Below are positions 49,609 through 56,689 of a stretch of DNA of 64,000 nt, in pieces. The stretch spans positions 4,029,832-4,093,831 of the forward strand of contig OZ242042.1 in assembly GCA_965204905.1 (NCBI GenBank). The letters run 5' to 3'. Under the pieces are notes generated by a model. It worked only from the letters and a program-made list of their open reading frames with translations. It was not told the DNA's origin and made no database searches. How positions within the stretch are numbered: the stretch's first letter is position 1; every line of letters begins with the position of its first letter. The position numbers and the translations under genes were made by a program. Origin of the DNA: Bin87 sp965204905. Its GTDB lineage: Bacteria > Chloroflexota > Dehalococcoidia > Lucifugimonadales > UBA3495.

Positions 49609-49750
49609 CAGGGCTGTGCAAAACTGTCATTGCGAGGAACGATAGCGACGTGGCAATCTCGTTGGAGCCAGAAGCATCGCCACGGGAACGAGATTGCCAC
49701 GCTGCGCTCGCAATGACAATCAAACCACCGACAGGAATTTTGCACAGTGC
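49609..49750. mobile_element. 142-bp MITE-like element with 8-bp target duplication
   Basis: The element is bounded by TGGACAGG at 49601-49608 and 49751-49758. Its ends carry inverted CTGTGCAAAA (49614-49623) and TTTTGCACAG (49738-49747). Inside are GTCATTGCGAG/CTCGCAATGAC (49626-49636, 49707-49717) and TGGCAATCTCGTT/AACGAGATTGCCA (49651-49663, 49687-49699). It splits a copy of the GCATGGATGGACAGGAT repeat. A half copy (GCTCGCAATGACA) sits at about 4835-4847. Confidence 0.7.
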
Positions 49751-49784
49751 TGGACAGGATACACAGGATGATTGAGGTAGATAC

Positions 49785-50558
49785 GTGTACCCGATAGATT
49801 TGACCGGCCGCAATGCGGTGATTTTTGGGGTGGCGAACGACCGCAGCATCGCGTGGGCGATTGCCCGGACGCTGGCCGAGAGCGGCGCGCGAATCGCGCT
49901 GACCTACCAGAATGACCGGCTGAAGGACCGGGTGGCGCGGCTGGCGGATACGCTGGACGACGCGGTGATACTGCCCTGCGACGCATCGGAAGACGGGCAG
50001 ATTCAGGAGGTCTTTGAGAATCTACAGGCGCAGATGGGCAGCCTGTCGGTGCTGGTGCATAGCATCGCGTTTGCCAACCGGGAGGACCTGTCGGGTCGGC
50101 TGGCCGACACGGGTCGCGACGGGTTCCGGCTGGCGCTGGAGATCAGCGCGTTCACCCTGCTGCCGATGGTGAAACACGCTGCGCCGTTGATGACGGACGG
50201 CGGAAGCGTGATCGCAATGACGTTCCACGCATCGAGCCGCGTGTATCCAGGCTATAACGTGATGGGCACGGCCAAGGCCGCGCTGGAGCATGAGGTAAGG
50301 CAACTGGCCCACGAGTACGGCGGCGACGGCATCCGGGTGAACGCGATTTCGGCGGGGCCGGTTGATACGCTGGCGGCGCGGGGGATCAGCGGGTTCCTGG
50401 ATATGAAGCGCACCCACGCGGAGCGCGCGCCGTTGCAGCGGAACATTACCGCTGACGAGGTGGCGAAGGCGGCGCTGTTCTTGTCCAGCGATCTGGCGAC
50501 GGGGGTTACGGGCACAGTGTTGCCGGTGGACGCCGGCTACCACATTATGGCGGTGTGA
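49785..50558 (+). CDS. fabI: Enoyl-ACP reductase (NADH), FabI/InhA-like
   Basis: The 257-residue SDR-type reductase has the FabI N-terminus (LTGRNAVIFGVANDRSIAWAIA), ALTYQNDRLKDRV, VLVHSIAFANRED, YNVMGTAKAALEHEVRQLA and IRVNAISAGPVDTLAARGISGF. The catalytic pair is Tyr157 and Lys164. Position 147 is Phe where E. coli FabI has Tyr146, as in mycobacterial InhA. The start is GTG at 49785 with GAGGT six bases upstream. It catalyses the last step of fatty-acid elongation. It lies just after the MITE, so its promoter may lie within or beyond that element. Confidence 0.93.
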   Translation: MYPIDLTGRNAVIFGVANDRSIAWAIARTLAESGARIALTYQNDRLKDRVARLADTLDDAVILPCDASEDGQIQEVFENLQAQMGSLSVLVHSIAFANREDLSGRLADTGRDGFRLALEISAFTLLPMVKHAAPLMTDGGSVIAMTFHASSRVYPGYNVMGTAKAALEHEVRQLAHEYGGDGIRVNAISAGPVDTLAARGISGFLDMKRTHAERAPLQRNITADEVAKAALFLSSDLATGVTGTVLPVDAGYHIMAV

Positions 50559-50569
50559 AGGGAACGCTT

Positions 50570-50608
50570 CACCCTCACCCCAGCCCTCTCCCATCAAGGG
50601 AGAGGGGA
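50570..50608. repeat. CTCTCCC/GGGAGAG palindromic repeat, copy 9
   Basis: Hairpin repeat in the gap between convergent fabI and the zinc-ribbon gene. Confidence 0.8.
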
Positions 50609-50618
50609 CTACTTCCCG

Positions 50619-51383
50619 TTAGATGGCTTCGAGCTGGGCCTGGTCGGCGGCGGCTTTGTCGCTTAGCCCAAGTTCGCTGTAGGCTTTGGCGCGGTTGGCC
50701 CATGCGTCGCGGTAGCGGGGGTCGAGGGCAATGGCCTTGGTGAACTGATCGACGGCTTCGCGGACGCGGCCCTGGTTGAACAAGGTCAGCCCGGCCTCGG
50801 TCATTGCAGATGCGGTCAAGGGTCGGGTGATCTTGTTGGGCACCGCTGTAAAAGCGGGCGCAGGATCAGGTTCGGGCGACGGAGTTTGCGCAGCGGCCAT
50901 AGCCGCTTCCGCGGTCTGCTGCTCCGCGGCCAACACTGGGTCAACGGTGACCGTCGGAGCGGACGCTTCGGTGGCGTCTTCGGATGTTGACGCCATGACG
51001 GGTTCGGCTGCGGGAGGAGTCTCGGTTGCTGCCTCATCGGTGGCGTAGGGCCGGCTCAGTTCCCACCCGCAGTTGGTGCAGAAATTCGGGCCGGGTTCGT
51101 GGGCGTGCTGGCACCGGGGGCAGTACACGTTGATATCTAGCTCGGCCTCGTCGCCGACGGGTTGTCGGGTCGGCATGAACACCAGAGCGACCATGGGCGC
51201 CATGCACAGAATGGTGACGGCGTCGGGCAGCGCGTCGATCAGGTACACTGCAATGGCGGGCAGCGCGGCGGCTCCGGCCCAAAGAAAGATGTTGCGGCGC
51301 TTTCTGGAGGCCAGCCGAGCAGTCCACAGGACGACGAACAAAACCGACAGAATTTGCAGAATCAGGTTCAGTGGTGATTCCAT
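50619..51383 (-). CDS. Membrane protein with zinc ribbon and C-terminal TPR
   Basis: The 254-residue protein has two N-terminal transmembrane stretches (about 5-22 and 33-70), a zinc ribbon CPRC...CTNC (Cys88, Cys91, Cys102, Cys105), and a low-complexity Ala/Pro/Glu linker (about 110-185). A C-terminal TPR unit pair follows (AGLTLFNQGRVREAVDQFTKAIALDPRYRDAWANRAKAYSELGLSDKA). Start 51383 is inferred from where the hydrophobic segment begins; no ribosome site is clear. Probably a scaffold protein; partners unknown. Confidence 0.72.
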   Translation of the reverse strand: MESPLNLILQILSVLFVVLWTARLASRKRRNIFLWAGAAALPAIAVYLIDALPDAVTILCMAPMVALVFMPTRQPVGDEAELDINVYCPRCQHAHEPGPNFCTNCGWELSRPYATDEAATETPPAAEPVMASTSEDATEASAPTVTVDPVLAAEQQTAEAAMAAAQTPSPEPDPAPAFTAVPNKITRPLTASAMTEAGLTLFNQGRVREAVDQFTKAIALDPRYRDAWANRAKAYSELGLSDKAAADQAQLEAI

Positions 51384-51482
51384 GTTTAACCGGCATCCGT
51401 TGTTGCAAGTTCCATTATAACCGGATTGCGTCAACGACGGCAAACTGGCTATCCAGGAGATGCGCCAGAGCGTCTGCGCAAA

Positions 51483-51512
51483 TTGACAGTGGCAAACTGG
51501 CGATGCTATCGT
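51483..51512 (+). promoter_or_regulatory. Candidate promoter of the FBP aldolase/phosphatase gene
   Basis: TTGACA (51483-51488), an 18-base spacer and TATCGT (51507-51512) preceded by TGC. It lies about 90 bases upstream of the ATG at 51599. Confidence 0.5.
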
Positions 51513-51598
51513 ACAGTTTACCAAACTACAGTACAACAGTGTAAAACCGCGCCGTTTCAGAAAGCAAATCGACCGGTGCGACGAGAGGGAGAAATCAG

Positions 51599-52780
51599 AT
51601 GGATTTGACGATTTCCGTGCTGAAAGCCGACGTGGGTTCGATTGGCGGGCACACTAAGCCGTCGGACCGCATGATGGACGCCGTGCGAGCGGCCGCCGAT
51701 AAGGCTATCAGGGACGGGTTGCTGATCGACGCCTACGTGGGACATACCGGCGATGACATCTGCATCACCACGACCCACACCCGGGGCGACAACGACGATG
51801 CGGTGCATCAATTCGCTTGGAACTCGTTCCTGGAAGCGACGGAGATCGCGCGGCAGTTTGGCCTCTACGGAGCCGGCCAGGATCTGCTGGTGGACGCGCC
51901 TTCCGGCAACATCCGGGGCGCGGGTCCGGCGGTGGCGGAGATCACCTTCGACCACGATCCAATCAAAACCAACCCGCTGCGGCCCGCTGAATCCTTCTTC
52001 GTGCTGGCTGCGGACAAGTGCGGGCCTGGCGCCTACAACCTGCCGACGTTCCTGGGATTCGCAGACCCGATGTACTGCGCGGGCCTGATGCTGCCGCGCC
52101 TGGGTGACGGTTTCACCTTCAACATCATTGATATGGACAACACGGACGGCGACAGTATCATCTCACTGAACGCGCCGGAGGACTACTACAAGATCACGGT
52201 GCTGCTGCGTGACAACGAGCGGTTCGCCATCGAGAGCATCGTGTCGCGTTACAGCGGCCAGACGGCGGCAGCGATTTCGGCCACGCGGCTGCACAACATC
52301 GCCGGCAGCTACACCGGCAAGGACGACCCGGTGGCGGTGGTGCGGAACCAGGGTATCTTCCCGGCGCCGGAGGAACTGATCTCTCCCTACACCAAGGCCC
52401 ACTATATCGGCGGCGACGCGCGGGGTTCCCACGTGATGCCGCTGATGCCGGTGCCGATCAACACGGCGGTTACGGGGATGTACTGCTTGCCGCTGGTGTC
52501 CTGTGTGGGGTTCAGCATTAACGGGGAGGGCAAGTTCTCGGAGTCGTCCACCGACTTCTTTGACAACCCGGCGTGGGACTACACCCGGCAGTTGGCCCAG
52601 GAGAAAGGCATCGCCATGCGCTCGCAGGGATGGTCCGGCGCGGCCATGCTGCCCTATGGGGAGCTGGAATACTCCGGCTTCCGGCAGAGCATCGGCGACC
52701 TGGTGGCGCGGTTCGCCATCCGCGCCAACGGCCACCAGCCGGCGGAAGCAGAGGCGATGGTTACGGGAGACGACGATTAG
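51599..52780 (+). CDS. Fructose-1,6-bisphosphate aldolase/phosphatase (class V FBPase)
   Basis: The 393-residue enzyme starts MDLTISVLKADVGSIGGHTKPSDRMMDAV and has YVGHTGDDICITTTHTRGDNDDAVHQFAWNSFLEAT, AEITFDHDPIKTNPLRPAESFFVLAADKCGPGAYNLP, GGDARGSHVMPLMPVP and FDNPAWDYTRQ. These are the conserved metal-binding Asp/His and Schiff-base Lys regions of FBPA/P. This bifunctional enzyme condenses triose phosphates and removes the 1-phosphate for gluconeogenesis. It is typical of Archaea and deep-branching bacteria, including Chloroflexota. It has its own promoter and a GAGAGGGAGAAATC leader. Confidence 0.96.
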   Translation: MDLTISVLKADVGSIGGHTKPSDRMMDAVRAAADKAIRDGLLIDAYVGHTGDDICITTTHTRGDNDDAVHQFAWNSFLEATEIARQFGLYGAGQDLLVDAPSGNIRGAGPAVAEITFDHDPIKTNPLRPAESFFVLAADKCGPGAYNLPTFLGFADPMYCAGLMLPRLGDGFTFNIIDMDNTDGDSIISLNAPEDYYKITVLLRDNERFAIESIVSRYSGQTAAAISATRLHNIAGSYTGKDDPVAVVRNQGIFPAPEELISPYTKAHYIGGDARGSHVMPLMPVPINTAVTGMYCLPLVSCVGFSINGEGKFSESSTDFFDNPAWDYTRQLAQEKGIAMRSQGWSGAAMLPYGELEYSGFRQSIGDLVARFAIRANGHQPAEAEAMVTGDDD

Positions 52781-52806
52781 CAAGCCGTAACATCGATCAA
52801 ATAAGC

Positions 52807-52833
52807 GGGGGCGGGTACAAGACCCGCCCCTAC
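52807..52833. repeat. GGGGCGGGT..ACCCGCCCC palindrome, copy 2 of the GGGGCG family
   Basis: A long perfect hairpin ending CCCCTAC, between the convergent FBPA/P and aminotransferase genes. It may stop transcription from both sides, though no T-run follows. Confidence 0.7.
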
Positions 52834-52860
52834 GCATTGGTGGGCGATGAGGTGTCTCGG

Positions 52861-54048
52861 CTAGCCGTTGAAGATGCCGTGGCGCTCGAAGATGTTGGCG
52901 AGTTCGGCGATGCCTTCGGAGACGGTTTCGGCGGTGGGGTGGCCGAAGCAGAGGCGGGCCATGTTGGTGCCGTTGCCCTCAGGGGAGAACATGGCGCCGT
53001 TGTAGTAGCCGACGCCCTCCTGGAATGACTGCTCCTGCAAGCCGGCCAGATCGGTGCCCTCGGGCATGGTGAGCCAGAGGTACAAGCCGCCTTCGGGCCG
53101 GCTCCAGGATGCGCGGTTGCCGAAGTGTTCGCCAAGGGCGGCCAGCATGGCGTCCCGCTTGACGCGGAGGGCCTGGTTCTCCTCGTCGATGTGGTCGTAC
53201 ATGTGATTGCGCAGGTATTCCTCGATGGCGAGGGCGGCGAACTGGTTGACGCCGCCGGACTTGAAGCTGAGCGCGCGCTGGCGTACTTCCTCGGGCGCGA
53301 CCAGATAGCCCATGCGGACGCCGGGGGCGATGATCTTGGACATGGATCCGACGTAGAGAACCTGGCCAGTGTCATCCATGCTGCCCATGGAGGTGACGTC
53401 CTCGCCCTCAAAGCGGAGGTCAACGTAACAGTCGTCCTCCAGGATCGGGACACCGTGGCTTTGGCAGATTTCCAGGGTGCGCTGCCGGCGTTCCAGGGTC
53501 ATGGTCCAGCCCAGCGGGTTCTGGAAGGTGGGGATGGAGTAGAGGAACTTGACGCGCTTGCCGGCGGCAGTCTGGGCGCGGATGGTCTCATCGAGGGACT
53601 CGGGGATGATGCCCTGGTCATCGCATTTCACGCCGACGACCTGGGCGCTCCACAGACGCATCTGCCGCATGGTGCCGAGGTACACGTACTCCTCGGTGAG
53701 CAGCACGTCGCCGGGGTCGGTGAGGGCCTGGATGAGCATGTTGATAGCCTCGCCGGAGCCGGAGGTGAGGATGATGTCCTCGGCGGACACGTCCATCTGG
53801 CGGTCGCGGCGGAGCTTGTCGGCGACCAACTCGCGGAGCGGAGGATAGCCGGCGGCCACCGGGTAGTAGGCGAGGTCCCGGCCCTCGCGTTCCAGTGCGA
53901 CACGGAGCGAGTCAACGAGACCTTCCAGCGGCAGGGTGTCCGGGTCGGGATAGGCGACGGCGAAGTCGTACTTGGCGTTGCGGTTCACGCCCCGCGTGGT
54001 GATGGGCGCGTTCGCAGCGAACAATGAATCGTAGTTGAACTGGGTCAT
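52861..54048 (-). CDS. PLP-dependent aminotransferase, class I/II (2-aminoadipate/MocR-like)
   Basis: The 395-residue fold-type I aminotransferase has YYPVAAGYPPLRELVADKL, ILTSGSGEAINMLIQALTDPGD, the PLP-binding Asp in LEDDCYVDLRFEG, and the PLP Lys in VGSMSKIIAPGVRMGYL (about Lys238). The terminal RLCFGHPTAETVSEGIAEL carries a carboxylate-binding Arg. This resembles LysN/KAT-II-type enzymes and the aminotransferase part of MocR regulators, but there is no wHTH domain. Substrates probably include branched or aromatic amino acids or 2-aminoadipate. GGAGGAATACCC precedes the ATG. Confidence 0.92.
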   Translation of the reverse strand: MTQFNYDSLFAANAPITTRGVNRNAKYDFAVAYPDPDTLPLEGLVDSLRVALEREGRDLAYYPVAAGYPPLRELVADKLRRDRQMDVSAEDIILTSGSGEAINMLIQALTDPGDVLLTEEYVYLGTMRQMRLWSAQVVGVKCDDQGIIPESLDETIRAQTAAGKRVKFLYSIPTFQNPLGWTMTLERRQRTLEICQSHGVPILEDDCYVDLRFEGEDVTSMGSMDDTGQVLYVGSMSKIIAPGVRMGYLVAPEEVRQRALSFKSGGVNQFAALAIEEYLRNHMYDHIDEENQALRVKRDAMLAALGEHFGNRASWSRPEGGLYLWLTMPEGTDLAGLQEQSFQEGVGYYNGAMFSPEGNGTNMARLCFGHPTAETVSEGIAELANIFERHGIFNG

Positions 54049-54076
54049 CTGGGTATTCCTCCGGTGTGGGCAGCGT

Positions 54077-54324
54077 TCAGGGCAACGAGCGTTCGGCGAT
54101 GGCGATGATTCTGTTGACGAAAGTTAATCCGGCGTTTCTCCTCCGCCGGAGGTCCCGCACGGTCAGGTTGCCGTGGTAAAAATGGGTATGCAGCGTTCTT
54201 TGGTTGTTGTCCAAACACCTTAAATAATTTCAGCTACGGCTTGGCCTTGCCGTGGCATCGTTTGGAGTGTTGCTACCGCAGTCAGAAGGTCGCGCACCGA
54301 TTGGAGGTGCTCGCTACGGGTCAT
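54077..54324 (-). pseudogene. Frameshifted short gene after the 54790 gene
   Basis: On the minus strand ATG 54324 opens MTRSEHLQSVRDLLTAVATL and ends at TAA 54220 after 34 residues. In another frame, sequence that looks like its continuation (YLRCLDNNQRTLHTHFYHGN, then LTVRDLRRRRNAGLTFVNRI and IAIAERSLP) runs to a stop at 54077. The whole 248-base span is one base short of an integral frame, so a single-base deletion near 54220-54232 would explain both parts. The ATG overlaps the stop region of the preceding gene, as in coupled pairs. The family is not recognised, though the helices look HEPN-like. Confidence 0.4.
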
Positions 54325-54790
54325 GGTCAGCTTCGGTTTTCAGTTCCGACTTCAGCAGGTCAATGAACTTTTCGACCAGAGGCAAGCTCTTGGTGTAGTC
54401 CTCCGGTTCCCAAAAATAAACCGGCAAGCTTACGCCGTCTCGGAAGACGGTGGCGCTGTGGAGTTTGAAGCAGAGTACGGTGGTGGAGAACAGAATGGAA
54501 AAGACGGGAAGCGGGTCATCAACACGCTCGAACGCCACCTTGATGGCCTCCGCCGCATCGTCCGGTAGCGACTCAACACCATCGAGACGGTTGATAATAT
54601 CGTCCACATCTTGCTCAGTTTCGCAGGACCAGCCGCGGCTGTCGGCCGCAGTGCGCAGCGCGGTGAACGCGGCCTGATAGGCGCTTGCGGAGCCTTCCCG
54701 GTACTGGCCTGCAGCGATTTGACGCTCGCCTTCGGCCAGCAGCGCGTAGGCGGCGTCAAGGGCTTCCGAGTGGGTGGGCGTTGTGGTCAT
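54314..54790 (-). CDS. Unrecognised small protein, possibly helical HEPN-like
   Basis: The 158-residue protein has an N-terminal helical region 'SEALDAAYALLAEGERQIAAGQYREGSASAYQAAFTALRTAADSRGWSCETEQDVDDIINRL', which resembles PaREP1/HEPN helical hairpins. A hydrophobic middle with 'VFSILFSTTVLCFKLHSATVF' and a charged C-terminus follow. The ATG at 54790 follows GGGAGAAC. It overlaps by 11 bases with a short downstream frame that appears frameshifted. The layout resembles a two-gene module such as toxin-antitoxin or MNT-HEPN, but no catalytic motif is visible. Confidence 0.6.
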   Translation of the reverse strand: MTTTPTHSEALDAAYALLAEGERQIAAGQYREGSASAYQAAFTALRTAADSRGWSCETEQDVDDIINRLDGVESLPDDAAEAIKVAFERVDDPLPVFSILFSTTVLCFKLHSATVFRDGVSLPVYFWEPEDYTKSLPLVEKFIDLLKSELKTEADHDP

Positions 54791-54854
54791 GCCGTTCTCC
54801 CGGCGTGTGATCCGTTTGGATTGTAGCACGACGCCGCGCCGGGTAAGGGAACGG

Positions 54855-56660
54855 TTATTCCACCACCCTGATACCCAAGTCTCGCAGCTGTGGCAAATCG
54901 ACCGGGGCGGGCGCGCCGAAGAGCAGGTCGGAGCCGCTCTGGGTCTTGGGGAAGGCAATCACCTCGCGCAGGGAGTCGGCGCCGGCGAGTATGGCGACGA
55001 GGCGGTCAATGCCGGGAGCGATGCCGCCGTGGGGTGGCGCGCCGTAGTCGAAGGCTTCCAGGATGTGACCGAAGCGTTCCTGCACCTGGTCGGGGGTGTA
55101 GCCGAGGATGCCGAAGACTTTTTCCTGCATCTCGCGTTGATGGATGCGGATGCTGCCGCTGGCCAACTCGGAGCCGTTGCACACCAGGTCGTAGGCCCGG
55201 GACGGGATTGCGGAAAGTTCGTCGCCGTCCAACATGGCCTCGCAGCCGGGCGCGGGGGCGGTGAACGGATGGTGGGTTGAGTCCCAGCGCTGTGCGTCCT
55301 CGTCCCAGTCGAACATGGGGAAGTCGGTTACGAAGGCGAAGGCGAGCGTGTTGGGGTCGGCGAGCTCCAGTTGCTCCGCTAGGTGCGACCGCATGGATGC
55401 GAGCCACTGGTTGGCCAGCTTGGGAGGACCGGCCATGAGCAGGATCAAGTCGCCGCGATTCGCTCCCGCGCGCTGGGCCAGCCGTATGACCCATTCGGGG
55501 GGCATACGCAAGCCTGGGGAGAGGAGGGCGTCGCCATCGGCCAGAGACTCCAACGGGCCGTCGCCGGTGAGCCGGACATGGCTCATGCCGGCGGCTCCGA
55601 ATTCCTTAGCGGTCTCTTCCATGCGCCGCATGTCGGACCCGGACAGTCCGCCCTGACCGGGCACCGCCATGGCCTTGATGATGCCGCCCCGGTCCAGGAT
55701 GCCGTGAAAGACGCGGAACTCGGTTTCGGCGGCCAGGTCGCTGACGTCGGCCATTTCGAGGCCGTAACGGAGGTCGGGCTTATCGCTGCCGTAGCGGGCC
55801 ATGGCGTCGTCGTAGGTGAGATAGGCGAAGGGGGTGTTGACCCTGAAATGAGGGGTCAATTCGCTCACCAGGCCGGCGTAGAGGCCCTCGATGAGGGTGA
55901 GCACGTCGGACTCGTTGACGAAGCTCATTTCGAGGTCGAGTTGGGTGAATTCGGGTTGGCGGTCGGCGCGCAGGTCTTCGTCGCGGAAGCAGCGGGCGAT
56001 CTGGAAATAGCGTTCGACTCCACTCACCATCAGCAGTTGCTTGAGTTGTTGCGGCGACTGGGGCAAGGCGTAGAAGTTACCCGGTTGCATCCGGCTAGGC
56101 ACCAGGAAGTCGCGCGCTCCCTCCGGAGTGCTCTTGATAAGGATGGGCGTTTCGATTTCGAGAAAGCCGTGGTCGTCCAGGTAATCGCGGATGTACTTCA
56201 CGGCGCGGTGGCGCAGCCGGAGGTTTTCCTGCATGGCGGGACGGCGCAGATCCAGGTAGCGGTAACGCAGGCGCAGGCTCTCGTCGGCATCCACGTCGTC
56301 CGTGATGTAGAACGGCGGAGTCTGCGACTGGTTGAGCACGGTGATGCCGTTGGCCATCACTTCGATCTCGCCGGTGGGCAAGGTTAGGTTCTCGGAACCC
56401 TCCGGCCGTTTTTGAACCGTCCCGGAGACCTGGACGCACCACTCGGAGCGGAGACGTTCGGCGGTGGCGTAGTCGTCGGGTGGCAGGTTCTCAGGGTTGA
56501 GTACGATCTGGACGAAACCGGAGCGGTCGCGCAGGTCAATAAAAATGATTCCGCCGTGGTCCCGGCGTCGGCTTACCCAGCCGGCCAGGGTGGTTGCGGA
56601 ACCGTCGTGGGCGGCGCGCAGTTCGCCGCAATCTTGGGTCTTCAGAGGATCAACTCCCAA
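54855..56660 (-). CDS. aspS: Aspartyl-tRNA synthetase
   Basis: The roughly 600-residue class II synthetase has an N-terminal OB fold (CGELRAAHDGSATTLAGWVSRRRDHGGIIFIDLRDR). Motif 2 is RCFRDEDLRADRQPEFTQLDLEMSF. The bacterial-type GAD insertion is about 280-420, and motif 3 is APPHGGIAPGIDRLVAIL. The start is unusual. The frame opens with TTG at 56660, but similarity to AspRS begins at the CTG codon 56643-56645 (LKTQDCGELRA), and GGGAG lies eight bases before that CTG. A CTG start giving MKTQDCGEL is therefore plausible. It charges tRNA-Asp, perhaps also tRNA-Asn. Confidence 0.95.
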   Translation of the reverse strand: MGVDPLKTQDCGELRAAHDGSATTLAGWVSRRRDHGGIIFIDLRDRSGFVQIVLNPENLPPDDYATAERLRSEWCVQVSGTVQKRPEGSENLTLPTGEIEVMANGITVLNQSQTPPFYITDDVDADESLRLRYRYLDLRRPAMQENLRLRHRAVKYIRDYLDDHGFLEIETPILIKSTPEGARDFLVPSRMQPGNFYALPQSPQQLKQLLMVSGVERYFQIARCFRDEDLRADRQPEFTQLDLEMSFVNESDVLTLIEGLYAGLVSELTPHFRVNTPFAYLTYDDAMARYGSDKPDLRYGLEMADVSDLAAETEFRVFHGILDRGGIIKAMAVPGQGGLSGSDMRRMEETAKEFGAAGMSHVRLTGDGPLESLADGDALLSPGLRMPPEWVIRLAQRAGANRGDLILLMAGPPKLANQWLASMRSHLAEQLELADPNTLAFAFVTDFPMFDWDEDAQRWDSTHHPFTAPAPGCEAMLDGDELSAIPSRAYDLVCNGSELASGSIRIHQREMQEKVFGILGYTPDQVQERFGHILEAFDYGAPPHGGIAPGIDRLVAILAGADSLREVIAFPKTQSGSDLLFGAPAPVDLPQLRDLGIRVVE

Positions 56661-56689
56661 ATTGCAGGCTGAAGGCCGGTATTTGCCTC

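Noticed and set aside
49626..49717. The inverted GTCATTGCGAG arms as a possible tRNA or CRISPR unit
   Set aside because: Nested inverted repeats with a target duplication fit a MITE; there is no cloverleaf and there are no regular repeat-spacer units. No CRISPR array was seen anywhere in the window.
54077..54324. Treating the 34-codon frame at 54220-54324 as a stand-alone small gene
   Set aside because: A plausible continuation in another frame makes a frameshifted longer gene more likely.
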